Shown: one piece after another, positions 1 through 11,691 of the stretch
How positions within the stretch are numbered: the first letter of the stretch is position 1
Layout of the letters: each line of letters begins with the position of its first letter
From: Cyclospora cayetanensis
Taxonomy: Eukaryota; Apicomplexa; Conoidasida; Eucoccidiorida; Eimeriidae
Reading direction: 5' to 3'
Assembly: GCF_002999335.1 (NCBI RefSeq)
Contig: NW_020312514.1
Coordinates: 167,318 to 231,317 of the forward strand
DNA length: 64,000 nt
The notes under the pieces: generated by a model
What the model was told of the DNA's origin: nothing
Seen by the model: only the letters and a program-made list of their open reading frames with translations
Database searches by the model: none
Made by a program: the position numbers and the translations under genes

Positions 1-410
1 CTCGGCTGCAGAGCATTGTACGTCTGCGGCAGCCGCTGCCTCCCGCGGCAGAGGCAGGATGAAGGGAGGGACGAACTCTGGAGCATTCGCAACAGCAGCT
101 CAAAGCAGCAACAGCAACTCAAGAGGCATTTCCCACTTCTTCAAAACACGCTGCCCCTCAGCAGCCGTATTTAGGGAGCAGCAGCGGCGAGGGCAACAAC
201 AGTGAATTGAGGCACAAAGGACGAACTCAGTTCCCCCTCTTCCTGCTGAAGAGATCCCCAGAGGCAGCAACGCCGACCATCCCTTGATAGAGCTGCTCCA
301 AAGTGAGGGCCAAAAGAAATCACGTGCCAACTCTCCCCAAGAGCTGCAGCACACAAAGCGTCCACTCCTGAAGCGCTTAGCCCCTTGTTTTGAAATCTAT
401 TCAAAACCGC

Positions 411-647
411 TCAAACCTCAAATCCGCTTTTAGACGCCCACAAGACCCACAGCGTCGGAAAGAGAGCGAAAAAGCCTACGCAAACAAATAGACCTCGAAG
501 AGTCATTCTCCTCTCCCCTTTCCTTTCCTCCAAATCATGGCTCTCACCGCTTAGCGCCGCTGCCTCTGTTGGGTTCGCGATATCCTCAGAGGCACCTCCA
601 GGAAACCCCAAGCGGCTACCCCACACGAACACTTGCTGCTGCTTCAT
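411..647 (-). CDS. Possible small single-pass membrane protein (78 aa)
   Basis: An open frame from an ATG at 647 to a TGA at 411 would give 78 residues. A charged stretch (ESHDLEERKGERR) is followed by a hydrophobic segment near the C-terminus (LFVCVGFFALFPTLWVLWA), which would make one membrane helix with a short basic/acidic tail. Small proteins of this shape are common among mitochondrial inner-membrane subunits, but no family is recognised. An upstream Arg-rich open stretch beginning with an ATG at 892 on the same strand could be a first exon carrying a targeting sequence; no convincing splice pair was found to join it. The call rests on composition and the helix only and may be wrong. 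Confidence 0.3.
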   Translation of the reverse strand: MKQQQVFVWGSRLGFPGGASEDIANPTEAAALSGESHDLEERKGERRMTLRGLFVCVGFFALFPTLWVLWASKSGFEV

Positions 648-1386
648 AAGTTGCTGCCGCGGCTGTGGCTTTGCAGCGCAGTGAGCCACGCCAGCGGCGG
701 AAACGCTGTGCAGCTTCCACCACTGCAGCCGCTGCTGCGTCTTCTTATTCGGGAGGCAGAGCGCCGAAGACGCTGCGGCGAAGACACAGCAACAGCCACA
801 TGCAGCCGTTTCCGTCGATTGCTTGCATGTGAGCGACGGTGCCTGAAATCGCTCCTCCTGAATCCCGAAGGCTTCTGCCTCGGAAGGGCCATGTTTCGCT
901 CTTCAGAAGTCAAGGTACCTACCCGCCAGAAGAGCTGTAGCCGTGGCAGCTCTCTGGAAGCGCCTCATTCTCTCGCACAGGGGACTGCCGTTCACTCGAA
1001 GTACAGGGTGTACGATTTGAGCTTCGGCACATAGGGTGCATGCCTTTAGGGATGTGTCAAGCGTAGAGTCTGCTTACAATAAAAGGCTGCTCTTTGGCCT
1101 GGTAATCATGGCAAAGCCTAGAGGCTTCCTCCTCCACAGTGAGCTGCCCTTAAGAACGGGGGCTGCAGCCGACGCAACACAGAGCCTTCCCGGCGTGCAT
1201 GCATCGAGTTACAGGATAGGCTTGGAGGCATGAGGCTTATCATACGTAAGTTCTTATTATTTTTCACCGCCTGAAAAACAGCGGGCAGGGAGCCGTGGAG
1301 GCTACAAATGCCTCTTCGACTCGCACCCGTGCCGCTCTCCGGGGTTCAACTCATCCCGCCACACACGTTCTTCGTTGCTCGCCAGC

Positions 1387-4300
1387 ATGCGCCTCGCTGC
1401 TAAAGCAGCAACTATTGCTGCTAAGGCGGCGAAGGCACCTGCTGTTGCCATAGCGGCAAACCTGGCAAGAACAACCGCTCGTAGGACGGCAGCGGGAGCG
1501 ATTGCGGTACGCCAGAGCGCTGGACTGAACTGCCTCACGATCCCTCGGCTTTTAGAGCATCCTCGAGCAGCGGGGAATTCACCAGCACGTTTGCGCAGCA
1601 GGCTTTTTCACGCAGCAGTCGCAGACGTTGCAGTGTCTCCAGCCGCATCGGCGGCAGAAAAAACACCGGCAGCAGAAGACGCGCCAGAGCTGGCTGCACA
1701 CTTCTTTTCAAGAGTCAAATTTGTGCGTGACTTTCCTGTGGTTTCTCTGCGGGAGGTACTGAAGCGCTTGCAGCAGCAGCAACATCAACTGTTGCAGCAG
1801 TGGCAGGAAGAGGCGACCAGCCCCGACGCCGGTGCAGCAGATCTCCTGAGAAAGCGTCTCGAGCTGCTGCGGCTGCTGTTGCAGCTGCAGCAACAGCAGA
1901 AGCAGGAGGAACTGCTGAAGCAGCTGCCGCTCCTGCAGCCAGGAGATATTGTTGCCTTGCTTCTCGGAATTACATCGACCCTAGAGACTCTCCGCGAAGA
2001 CCTCTTGCGCGTCGTCGTGCAACATGGGCAGCAGCAGGGCGAGCAGCAGCAGCGCAGTCTGCTGCAGCAGCAGCTGCTGCAGCAGTGGCATAACTGGCAG
2101 CGCTGTGCAGGGCAGCTAACACAGTTAGCTCTGGATGAAGAGGTGCGATTAAAGACCTTAAAGGCTGTGCAACCGTAAGAGTCCGTGGTGTTCTGCTGTT
2201 TCTGCTGCACGCAGTTACAGGGTGTAGATACATATGCCATTCACCGCTGCTTCGGGTGTGTGCTCCAGGAAGCGTTTCTCGTCTGGATGATGATGACGTC
2301 TGTTCGGGCTTTCAGCAGCACCAGCAGCAGCAGTGGCACACTGCGAACGCTGCTGCTCATGGTTCGAGAGAGACTAGAAGCTGCGTCGCTTGCAGCCGAT
2401 GCCCGCAGCAAGCTGTACAGACACCCCGTAAATTCAAAGCCGTACCACCTGGGACCCTGACGCCCTCCCTCTCCCCCCTTCCGCCTCCATGACTGCTGCA
2501 ATAGTAGCAAGAACATAAATGTTAAGGATTACGGAGACAGTTGCTGCAGCCATCGGGAGATATACTGCTATTCTGAAATTGCAAGGAACGGCTGCGCTCA
2601 TAAGACATGACATCACGGGTGCGTCATGGGAGTGTTTTGCTGCCACTGCCTGCGACTCGGTCCCTGTTGATGCTGCAGTGTCTCTGCGTATGGGATTCCC
2701 CTGGTGATGGCTTTTTGGCATTGGTGGAGGCGGTGCCCCTGTCGGCGAAGGCAGCGCTCATCGCAGCAGTAAGCTATGCGTTCGTTCGTTACGCTGAACG
2801 CCTTTTCTTGCATAAAGCCTGCAGTTCATGCAGCCTATTATATGCGGCAGCAGGTGGTGGGGGAGATACTGCTGCGCATGCGCTCTGCGCACACTAAATG
2901 CGAGTCCAAAGGGATGCGTGTGCTTCTGTATGGACAGGAAACTTTGCATGGCTGGCAGCTGTGCGGACTTATGCCTAGAAAGCCACCCCCGCCACAGCCT
3001 CGGGGATGGCGATCCATGGATTCCGTAGAGTAAGTTCCACAAAAATCATCTCAGGCGTGGTGTCAGTGTATCTGGATGGCACGTGCTCGGGGTTCAGACC
3101 TGTGTCTTGCCCCGCGCTCTATCTCGATCTCAAACTTGATCTCAAACTTGATCTCAAACTTGATCTCCCTCTTTCTCTCGCTATATGTATGTGTGTATCT
3201 CTCTCTCTATATCTATATTTATTTCTATCTCTCTATTCGTCTCTGTATATATATATATATATATCTATCTATATGTCTTTCTATCTCTCTATGTATCTCT
3301 GTATGTATCTCTTCCTATCTCTCTATGTATCTCTGTATGTATCTCTTCCTATCTCCCTATATCTCTGTATATATCTCCTTCTATCTCGCCATGTCTGCCT
3401 GTCTCTATCTTTTTCCTGGATTTGATGACTGGCTCGAGGCTTCCAAGCTGCAGCAGCATGGCGTGTGGTGGTGTGTGATTTGCAGCATGGAAGCCTGGGA
3501 GGCGTCTCAGCGACGCGTTGTGAGGACACGCTGGCTGCCAACACCGTCGGGTCGTTTTTTGGAGGGCAGAAAGCTGGCTGCTTCGCTTGCGCTGCATCTA
3601 CATCAGGTATTGCAGAGGCAGGGGTGCAGCAGCAACAGCAATAGCAGCAGCAGCACCAGCAGCACCAGCAACAACACAAGGGGGGACAACAGAGGCGTTT
3701 GCAGCAGCAGTGTCTGCAGAGGCGTGTCGCTGCTGGGGATGATAGGACTGCTCACGCGCCACGGATGGAATCTTCTGGGAAGTCAACACCCGGGTTGAGG
3801 GGCTTTGGTTTGTCGGTTTGTCTTGCAGGCTGCCCCTGTTGCTTCTGCTGCGTCACTCGCAGCCATGTGTGCTGCTGTAGCCGAGAGACAGTCTCTTAGA
3901 GGATCTTTTGGACAAGAAACTATCAACGCCGTAGCCCACAGGTTAGGGTTGTGTGGGGTTTGCCCTTGGGAATTCTGGAGTGCTTCGCACACAGAGAGTA
4001 GTGCTACGGATTACATGCTGGTGCTGATGCCACAACAACGGGGGCGTGAAGAAGAAATGGGAGCTGCTGCGGGTGGATTTTCTTTGCAGATTGCTGCTGT
4101 TGGAAGCATCTTCACTAATTCCCTGGCTGCCCGTCTACGTGCACCTTTTGCACCACCCCTTCGCACTGCAAGGGCAGCTAGCAGAACACTTGGCTGTTGT
4201 AGCAACGCACCTGCTGCACCAACCCCAGCAGGAGCAGAAGCAAGAGCAGGAAAGCCAGCATCAGGAGCAGGAAAAGCGAAAAATGCAACAGGCACATGCC

Positions 4301-5783
4301 ATGGACCGGCTCGTACAGCAGACCCTACATGACGCAGACTCAAGGCTTCTGGTGCGTCTTGCTTTGTTGATGCTGCTGTTGCTGTCGTTCTTGCTGTCAT
4401 CGCTCCCCTGCAAAGGGTCCAATTATCAGCGGAACTGGATGCTCATTGTTTACGGTTTGTCATGCGCTTCACAGGGACGGCTGCATCATCCTTCTCTGCT
4501 GCCAACAAGGCTACTGCTGCAGATTTGCGGCGGTCTGCTTGCTGCTGTCCAAGCTTATGAGAGTGCGCTGCTGCTGCTACAGAGTGTTCTTACCGCTTTT
4601 CTTGGTGTATCTCCACTGTTTGACCCGCTGACACCGCTGGACTGCTGCTGTGGCTGACTGAGTTGGCAATCTGTCGTTCTTACCGGCAAGTGCTTCCAAA
4701 GCTGTTATTCAATTCTTGCGTTGTTGCTGCTGCGGCTCTTGTTTGTGGGTGGGATGTTTATGGTGCTGCAGTGCCTCTCAGCTTGGCTCGCCTCTTTTTC
4801 GACAGAATTGCAGAGTCGATGAAGTCTGCAGCAGCTTTCCGCAGCGATAGCAACAGCAGCAGCATGCCGCTGCTGCCTCTTCGGGATGTCGCATTCTTCT
4901 TCTCAGCGCTTAAGCAGGTATTTAGGCTTCTTAGCCTTTCTGCTGTGCGTCTGCGAGCCACCTACGGGTGCTGTGCATGCAGTTCGAGGCTTATTGTGCT
5001 GCTGCTTGCAGAGCGGTCTGGTGGAGGAGAAGGTAACACATCTCCTGTTGCTGCAAGTGCAGCAAGACCTGATACAGCTTGAAAAGACATGTTTAGCCGA
5101 GGCACCGGCACCCAAAGCAGCAGAAGCAACAGAGACAGGAGGGCTAGCAACGACAATAGAAGCAGAGGCGGCAGAAGATGTGGATCCTTCACCACCTCCT
5201 GCAACAGGGTCAGCAACAGCAACGGCTGCACCAGCAGCTGCGGAAGCCGAGCAGCTACTGACAGCTGCTGAAGGCAGCGTAGCAGATATGTGTGTCATTT
5301 TGGATGCGGCTGCTTTCAACTGCCGGACGCCGGCAGCAGCAGCAGCAGCAGCAGCAGGAGCAGTGCCAGCTTCGGCAGCAACAGGAGACTTTGCTGAGCT
5401 CTTTGACATTGGCTGGCGGTGGCTTGTACCCCTCTCACCTCGCCTGTCTCCTCCATGCGGGTAGCTATTCAAAGACCTAGGCGCTTTACTCTCTTCTTAG
5501 CCAGGAAGGGTGGCAGCAGTCGGACACCCTAAGCTTCAGCTTTTGCTCCCCCACAAAACCTTGCGTATACGGGTAGCTGCTGTCGTTGCAGCTCCACTAG
5601 AGAGAGATGCTTGTTTCCAAAACTCCTGCTGCAAGCGCTTTGCTGATGCAGTTGCTGCACGCTTTACCGTCCATTCTGCTGGTACTGTGGGTGCCCATGC
5701 TCAGGTTGATGTTATTCAATGCCATGGCGGCTGAGGGCTCGCCGATGATTCTTAGCACCGAGGACTATCAGTTAGTTCTCTGA
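1387..5783 (+). CDS. Multi-exon helical protein, probably organelle-targeted (about 907 aa)
   Basis: Twelve exons can be joined with GT-AG introns and unbroken codon phase: 1387-2174, 2316-2427, 2679-2768, 2818-3029, 3486-3606, 3829-3941, 4090-4351, 4475-4604, 4691-4917, 5012-5460, 5501-5572, 5636-5783 (TGA). The protein starts MRLAAKAATIAAKAAK and continues rich in Ala, Arg and Lys with few acidic residues, as in a mitochondrial presequence. The rest is mostly Leu/Gln-rich amphipathic helix (for example LQPGDIVALLLGITSTLETL; LPLRDVAFFFSALKQ), with Ala/Pro-rich low complexity around residue 750 and a hydrophobic C-terminal helix ending in EDYQLVL. The short helical units resemble the repeats of apicomplexan mitochondrial RNA-binding RAP-type proteins, but no RAP domain was seen, so this is only a suggestion. 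The first in-frame ATG is at 1387; the open frame extends slightly upstream without an ATG. The acceptors at 2818, 4691 and 5636 end in AAG rather than CAG and are the weakest joins. Confidence 0.6.
3120..3412. repeat. Microsatellite block inside an intron (12-bp tandem, then TC/TA-rich)
   Basis: Three copies of a 12-bp unit (GATCTCAAACTT) at about 3127-3164 are followed by about 240 bp of imperfect TATCTCTC/TATATG repeats. The block lies within the 3030-3485 intron of the gene at 1387-5783. It is open in several frames, which produces Leu/Tyr/Ser-rich translations that are not genes. Confidence 0.85.
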
Positions 5784-6799
5784 CAATCAAACCCCCAATG
5801 CCCGTAGCACTCTCATGCTCATTTGCCTCTACAGTTTCCTTGCCCTTTCTGGGTTTAGGCCCTGAAGTTTTTGCGGCGTCCCCATGTAAGTCTATGGGTT
5901 ACACTCCAGGTGTTTTACGATTTGGGGTGGTGCTGTGGTCTTCGCAGGGATGCTCTAAGGGAGTTTCTGTCCTCCAATGCAGATTTAGACCCAGAGGCTC
6001 TCGGTTCGCTGTCTCTTTGAGGCAAAGACAGTTGTTCGGTGAGCTCTTGAGCTGCTTAGCTGGCTCGCTGGACTCCTGGTTGACTAGCTAGAAGGTGGGA
6101 TTCTTTTTCTCGAGTGCTGCAGCCATCTCTAGACGAGCCGAGTGTGCTGCCTTCCACAACCTGGAAATGGCCAGTATGCTGGCTCTTTGTAGAAAACTAG
6201 CTGTCTTTTTGTGTGGCTAGCTAGCCAGCTCGGTATAGCTAGCTGGACACCAGTTCTTGGGAAGCTTGCTAGTTCTCCCACTTGTTGCTAGCTTCCAAAA
6301 GCAGCTCTCATGAGCTAGCCAATTACGCGCAGCCTATGCTGCAGAGAGATTGCTGCAGCCGTCCCTCCACCCCGTCGTCGCTGAGCTATGATCCCAACTC
6401 GCTAGTTCGTTGGCGGACTCTGTCTCGGGAGCCGTTTCTGGAATTGTCGCTACATAAAGAGCCGCGCCAGCACGGCCACAGGGCAAGGGGGTCAGCGTGA
6501 TCGTGAACAGCCAAAGGGGTTCTCCATAGTTGTGCGAACAAAGTGTAGAAGATAGCGCTCTCTGAAAGCTTCCTCAGCACCCAGCACTTTCCTTACGGAG
6601 AAACGGGGGCCCCCTGCGCAACAGCCTAAACGTAGTACCTAGATCGACCGACCCGCGAGGAGGCGCATGCCAAAGAATCTCGCGTCAGAATGAATGCGCT
6701 TCTCCGCTTTTCTAGACGCCTTTCCTCCCTCCCACACTCCCCCCTCTTCCTTCCTCCCCCTCTCACCTTCTGCCCCTGTAGAGGGAGACAGTGTGTGTC
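5784..6799. other. Convergent intergenic region with GCTAGC-rich stretch
   Basis: This is the space between two genes that converge from the left and right. No gene was recognised. Between about 6040 and 6420 the tetranucleotide TAGC/GCTA recurs many times, including runs such as GCTAGCTAGCCAGC, which is unlike the flanking DNA. It probably holds the 3' ends of both transcripts. Confidence 0.5.
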
Positions 6800-7547
6800 C
6801 TAGGAGCCTCCCTCTGCCGCGAGGTGCCGCTGCAGCAGCAGGCCCTTCGAGTCTAAAGCCCAAACGTAAACGCCTCCGTCCGAGTCACCCGACGCAATTA
6901 CCCAGTCTTTGCCGCTGCTGCCGCCGTTGGTCGTGCTGATGCTCTGCAGCTCCATTAGAGCAGACGGGTGTGCTGTCCACATGTCACAGCACGCCTGAAG
7001 GCCGCTGTTGCTGCTGCGGCAGTCATAGGCGCGCAGCAGTCCGAAAGAGGTTCCCGCCAGCAGCAGGGGCAACTCAGGATGCAGCAACATCCTGATTACC
7101 CCCTCCTCGCTGCTGTCATCACCATCGGCATCGCCGCTGCTGTCGGCTAAGAGCCCACCGCTGCGGCACGAGGGGTCCGGGGAAAGCGGCGTGATCGTAC
7201 AATCAATCGTGAGCTTGGGGATTTTCTTGCTGAGCTGCCACAGACGGATCTTTCCATCCAAACCCCCCGAAAAGAAGAGAACCTCAGACTTCCCCTGCCC
7301 CCCCCCCCGCATTGTCAAGTAAAGCCCGTGCTCAGGCGGAACAGGCAGCAGCGCCTCAACGGCGGCTGCATGCCCTCTGACGCACAAAAGGATTTTGCCA
7401 CTCTCCTCGCTAAGAGCTACTAGGTATCCATCTTCGTATCCCACAAAACAGCAATTATGAGATGCATCCACGGCAACACACACCACCGCCTCTCCGGGTT
7501 CCGCTTCATCCACCTCCATAGCTCCCCCTTCGCTGTCCTCCACACCG

Positions 7548-7613
<66 letters not shown>

Positions 7614-8572
7614 CTGCGTGGGTTCACGGGGCCTTGAGTCTCAGCTGCTTTGGCCTGCGGATCCGAGGTTGGGTGCGTAAAGGAACAGAAAGAGGCTCCA
7701 TTTCGCGCCGCGAAGAGAGACAACGCTCCTGAGGTGCCCCCCACAATGCAGCGGGTGCCGCTGCCGCTGAAGGCGCAACAGGTTAGGGGAGAGGATGCAG
7801 CAAACACAGACAGCGTGACAGCCGGCTTGACAGCGGGCGCTGGGGAGGCGGCAGCGGCACCCCACGAGGGAGGCAGCAGCCAAACCCACGCTGTCTGATC
7901 CTCAGAAGCTGCGAGGAGGGCGTAGCCTCGAGGATGGAAAGCCAAGGCTGCAATGCCCTCGGACGGCCCTTTCAGCTCCTCCAGCAACACCGCCTTTGCT
8001 GCTGCCGTAATACCGTAGACTCTCACACAGCCGTCGAAGGACCCACAAGCCAACAAGAGGCCATCGGCGGAGAAGCCGACGCTAGAGACAGAGTCCTTTG
8101 CGTCTTCTATGGTGGCTGCAGGAGCAAGCTGATGCTCCTCCTCAGTAGCCGGGGGGAGTTCGGATACGTCAAAGAGACGACACACGTCATCAGAGGCACC
8201 TACAGCCAGCACCGACTTTACGGACTGATGATTTCCGGGCTGCTTCTGCAGTTGTCTGTTCACACCCATGCTGCAAATTGTATCGCCTGCTGCTTCGCAA
8301 GATGCGAGCAGGTACCGCCTGCGGCTCTCCAGCAGCTGCGGGTGCAGCAGTAGCTCCTTCGGAACATCATCTGGTTGCAGTGCGCTGGCTTCTACTTCTT
8401 CATCGTCAGAAGAAGCCTCCTCACCCACGGCCTCCTCCAGGCGTTCATCGTGCAGCTGCTGCACATCGATGAGCGAACCGTCTGGCCCTTCTGCCATCCA
8501 CCGACACCCCGGAGGAGGCTTGGGGAAGTCCGATGTTGCAGCCGTTACTTCATCTTTGTTGCGCCGGGGCAT
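6800..8572 (-). CDS. WD40 protein of the AAMP/SQT1 family (590 aa)
   Basis: A single uninterrupted exon runs from an ATG at 8572 (MPRRNKDEV) to a stop at 6800. The open frame continues upstream only through a poly-Ala/Gln stretch without an ATG, so 8572 is the chosen start. After an acidic N-terminus (EEASSDDEEVEA, residues about 55-65) come WD40 blades, for example DSVSSVGFSADGLLLACGS, AFHPRGYALLAASEDQTAWV and, at the C-terminus, VIASGDSDGGVYVWAL. The acidic leader and the blade pattern HPRG...LLA.SED match angio-associated migratory cell protein and yeast Sqt1, a chaperone of ribosomal protein uL16 (family knowledge). A run of about 20 Ser, encoded by the repeat at 7551-7612, interrupts the propeller between blades. 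It shares a divergent upstream region with the gene at 9304. Confidence 0.85.
7551..7612. repeat. (CTG/CAG)n tract coding for poly-Ser on the minus strand
   Basis: About 20 perfect CTG units on the plus strand, read as AGC codons in the AAMP/SQT1-like gene on the minus strand. The surrounding protein is well conserved WD40 sequence, so this is an in-frame expansion in a loop. Confidence 0.95.
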
Positions 8573-9303
8573 CTCTGAGAGGTGCCGCTGGCTTCGGCGT
8601 CGCTCGTGTTGTGCTGCTGCTGCTGCTACTGCTGCTGCAACAGCAGAGGGCACCCAGTCTTTGTCCGCAAAGAATTGCGCAACCCACAACAAGGGCGCCC
8701 ACCAGAAAAATTGAGCCTATAATTTCTGTCTTTCGAGTTCGGACATACCGTTTTCAGAAGAGAGCTCCCGGAAGGCCCCTAAGGGGCCCTACCCGCATGC
8801 GCGCAGAGAGGGCAATTGCTGCTGCCCAGCCATAGCTCCTCAGCGCTACCGTATGTCTGCATGCAACTGTAAGCCCTTTTCTACAATCGATTGAAGCATA
8901 CTTCGGAGCGCGCCAAAGAGGCCACATGTGGCGAGCCCTCAAACTCGGTGCTGTACGCCACAGAGTGTCGCAAGGTCTCGATTCAACAATGCGTTTGAGG
9001 AGGAGGGATAGCTTTGGAATGCAGCATTTCGATAGGATAAAACTTCGCCTCTAAGGAAGCATAGCTTACCAACCTCCGGTGCAGCACCGTTTCTGCCGCT
9101 TCCAGCCTACGCGCAGCTGCCGGGTGTCTTTCCTTTCCACCCCATGCAAAGCAGCTGCAGTCGAAATTGCAGCAACGCAAGAACGCCAGCCAGAATAGCT
9201 GCAGCCGAGCACAGCGGCTACCGGGCCTCGTCTTGAGCAACAAAGTTTAGGGCAGCAATAGAAGTACTTCCACACCAGCAGTTGCAGAAGAAGCCGCAGG
9301 AGG
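8573..9303. promoter_or_regulatory. Divergent upstream region shared by two genes
   Basis: The start codons at 8572 (minus) and 9304 (plus) point away from each other and are separated by 731 bp, so both promoters should lie here. No TATA box or named motif can be supported. The first part (8573-8692) is GCA/CTG-rich and open in frame with the minus-strand gene, but lacks an ATG. Confidence 0.35.
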
Positions 9304-10012
9304 ATGGCACCCCGTATAACGGTGCATCCCCAGCAGCGCGGCACATGGTTGGGATTTCTAGGAAGAGGCGTCTGTCTGCTGACGGGTGGCGCTATTGGCT
9401 TCAGCTTCACTAATCCTGATTCTGACACGGCCTATGAACTGTTTCCTGTGCACTCACAGCAGACGCACGTGCACGTAAGCAAGCTCTATATCGACAAGGC
9501 AGATGAAGATACTGCAATTGAAAAGCTGAAAGACCTCCACAGATTCTTCCAGCAGCAACAAGGTGAGCGGCAGGCAGCCTCTGTGTGTCATTCCTGCCTG
9601 GGCTGTTGCACGTGGTGCAGGGCTGGGAAGTCCAGGGATTTGTGCAGCGAAGTGCCGCTTTCTGCTGCAAAAAGGGTTTCCTTGGCTCGGTGCGTGTGGC
9701 TGTCTTTGTATGCCGATGTTTGTGCTGCTTTTTCACTTGCCGTCGCGGTCCACAGGGTACCTTTACTCCCGCCTTTTAAAGCTCGATGACAGCAGCAACA
9801 GCGACAACAGTGGAAACAGTATTCTGCCGCGGTTTGTTACTGTCAGCTCTTGGCTAACACCTCGCGACTATTCTATGGCCTGGTCACGCGCTGCGGCGCT
9901 AGGACTTCCCCAGCGAATACCACAAGGGCCCTTGGCGGCTCAGCAGGGGGGCCCCCGTGCCATGCTGTATAAGAAAGTAGCGGACGATTCTGAGTACTCT
10001 CCGACAGCTTAA
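9304..10012 (+). CDS. Two-exon small protein with ABM-like domain (171 aa)
   Basis: Exon 1 is 9304-9562 and exon 2 is 9756-10012 (TAA). The 193-bp intron starts GTGAGC, ends CCACAG and keeps the phase. The N-terminus has a short hydrophobic segment (residues about 14-35, LGFLGRGVCLLTGGAIGFSF) that may target or anchor the protein. Around the splice join, VHVSKLYIDKADEDTAIEKL is followed by GYLYSRLLKLDD and then PRFVTVSSWLTPRDYSMAW. A beta strand, a helix, then G-x-x-x-x-R-L and R-F-V-x-x-x-x-W is the layout of the antibiotic biosynthesis monooxygenase (ABM) dimeric ferredoxin-like fold. The function is not known, and the family assignment is an inference from this pattern. The C-terminal 30 residues (YKKVADDSEYSPTA at the end) are polar. 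Confidence 0.72.
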
Positions 10013-11691
10013 ACCCTGAAACCGTTTGCGGCTCAAGGGAAGCGCTGCTGAGGAAGGGGAGAGAGCTGTGGTCAAAGGGCAGAGAGAGGAGGGCTAAGGG
10101 CCGGCTTGTGGGAGCTGGGGGTGGGAAGCTACAGTGATTGAGGCATACGGCAGAGCACACAGGGGGGCGAAGGGGGGAGGGGGGGTTAAGGCCATGGCAA
10201 GCACTCTAGGCATCGAGACGAGAAATGGGAAGCGGAACAGATACATTTAGACACAGTGACACAAGGGGAGGACAGATAGGCCGACGGTGAAGCTGAGAGC
10301 GGAGCTGGGAAGGGTAGGGCAAGAGTGAGAAAATACATTAGAGAGAGCATGCCAAACACACTACCCTAGTTGCAGGTAGCGAGCGAACAAGCGAGAGGCA
10401 GACAGATCACCGGCGCCCCTAATTATGGCCGCGACTTAAAGGAGGCAGCACAAGTAAAAGTAAGGGGGCAGTGCCCTTTCCACGGGAATAGACGTATGAA
10501 AGGGAGCTATCCAAGAGGATAGGGGCACCTGACCAGCGACATCTGCACACCCGTTGTGCCTTTGTTGCCTTAGTTGTTACAGTAACGGCCTGCGTATCCA
10601 CCGCGGCCTCAAAGCTAACAGAAGGAATCATCAGCACCGGCAAAGAGCATCTCCCGTAGGATCTTGTTCCCCCATTTAAGAGCGCTGCAGCTCGTGTTAC
10701 GGCTGCCCCTGTGGTCACTTGGCAGTAAAACTCATTGGCTGCAGCAGAAAGACGATGCCTTTCTGCTGAATCCAGGCTTCGGAGCCAGAGCGGCCCGGTG
10801 CTCGCTGACTTATGGGCAACGCAGCCACAGCAGCAAACGACGACAGCAGCAAAAGGTTTAGCGTTGCTGTTTGATAACTACAAACTCTAAGCCCAAGTAC
10901 AGCAGAACAATGGATGCGAGGAGAACGACTGCACCGCAGCAGCACACGAGACGCAGAGGTTCAACCGTGCAAAAAGTGCCACACAACCAGCAGCAACAGC
11001 ATGGGAAGCAGCAGGGACAACATACTGCATGCAACAATCCGTTTCATGACGGTCTGGCGGTCAACTGCCCGTTTCAACTGCTCGGTCTCTCGTTCTTCTG
11101 AGCGACATTCAGCAGCATCGGATTTTCAGCGGATCGAGCAGTGATGGTGGCGGCAGATTCGCAGCAGGAGCACAATCAGCAAAACCGACAGAGAGCGACT
11201 TGACAGACACATGCGAGAGGGGAAGAAGAGCAGCCGACGTTGGCGCCAGGAGGACTATGGGCAGCCGCAAAGCGAGCAGCAGCAACAACAGGAAAACGCA
11301 CCCTGTTGCCGTTGTTCTCTTGCGTGATTTTCCACCGCCTGTGTATAGAGACACGAAACCTCAAAGACACGCATGCAGATTGCGTCGCTGTTGTTGGTAG
11401 CCGCCGCATTTGTTCTTGTGCGGCTGCGACTGCATGCATGCTTGAAAGGGGCTCTGGTCTGTGCCGCTGCTTTTTAAGAGGTGGCGCCTGCACCCTGGTG
11501 ATACCTCCTTGAAGCGGAGACGCTCTGAAGCGCTAAGACCCATCTTCCGCAGTGAAGCGTCCTGCACAAACGGCATAAAAGTAGCAGCATGCAGCGCGCC
11601 TGGGATCAATTTAGGACACAGAAACAGCGCATGGAAGAGCTCAGAGCAGCAAGCTGCAACAACATTCCTTTCGGCAGCAGCAGCAGCCATG
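10013..11691. other. Convergent intergenic region; may hold 3' exons of the ankyrin gene
   Basis: The first 700 bp are purine-rich on the plus strand and show nothing codable beyond chance frames. Between 11361 and 11690 a minus-strand open frame follows the ankyrin gene directly (MAAAAAERNVVAACC...). It could be a further exon of that gene if the stop at 11692 is spliced out; no consistent join was found. Confidence 0.4.

Noticed and set aside
1375..1386. Earlier start for the gene at 1387
   Set aside because: Position 1375 is a TTG. The first ATG in frame is 1387.
3076..3798. Long Leu/Tyr/Ser-rich open frame
   Set aside because: It is made by the TC/TA microsatellite within an intron. Only the part 3486-3606 is coding, and that in the spliced frame of the surrounding gene.
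8573..8692. N-terminal 40-residue poly-Ala extension of the AAMP/SQT1-like protein
   Set aside because: The open frame has no ATG there (it begins with TTG). The first ATG at 8572 gives the acidic N-terminus expected for the family.
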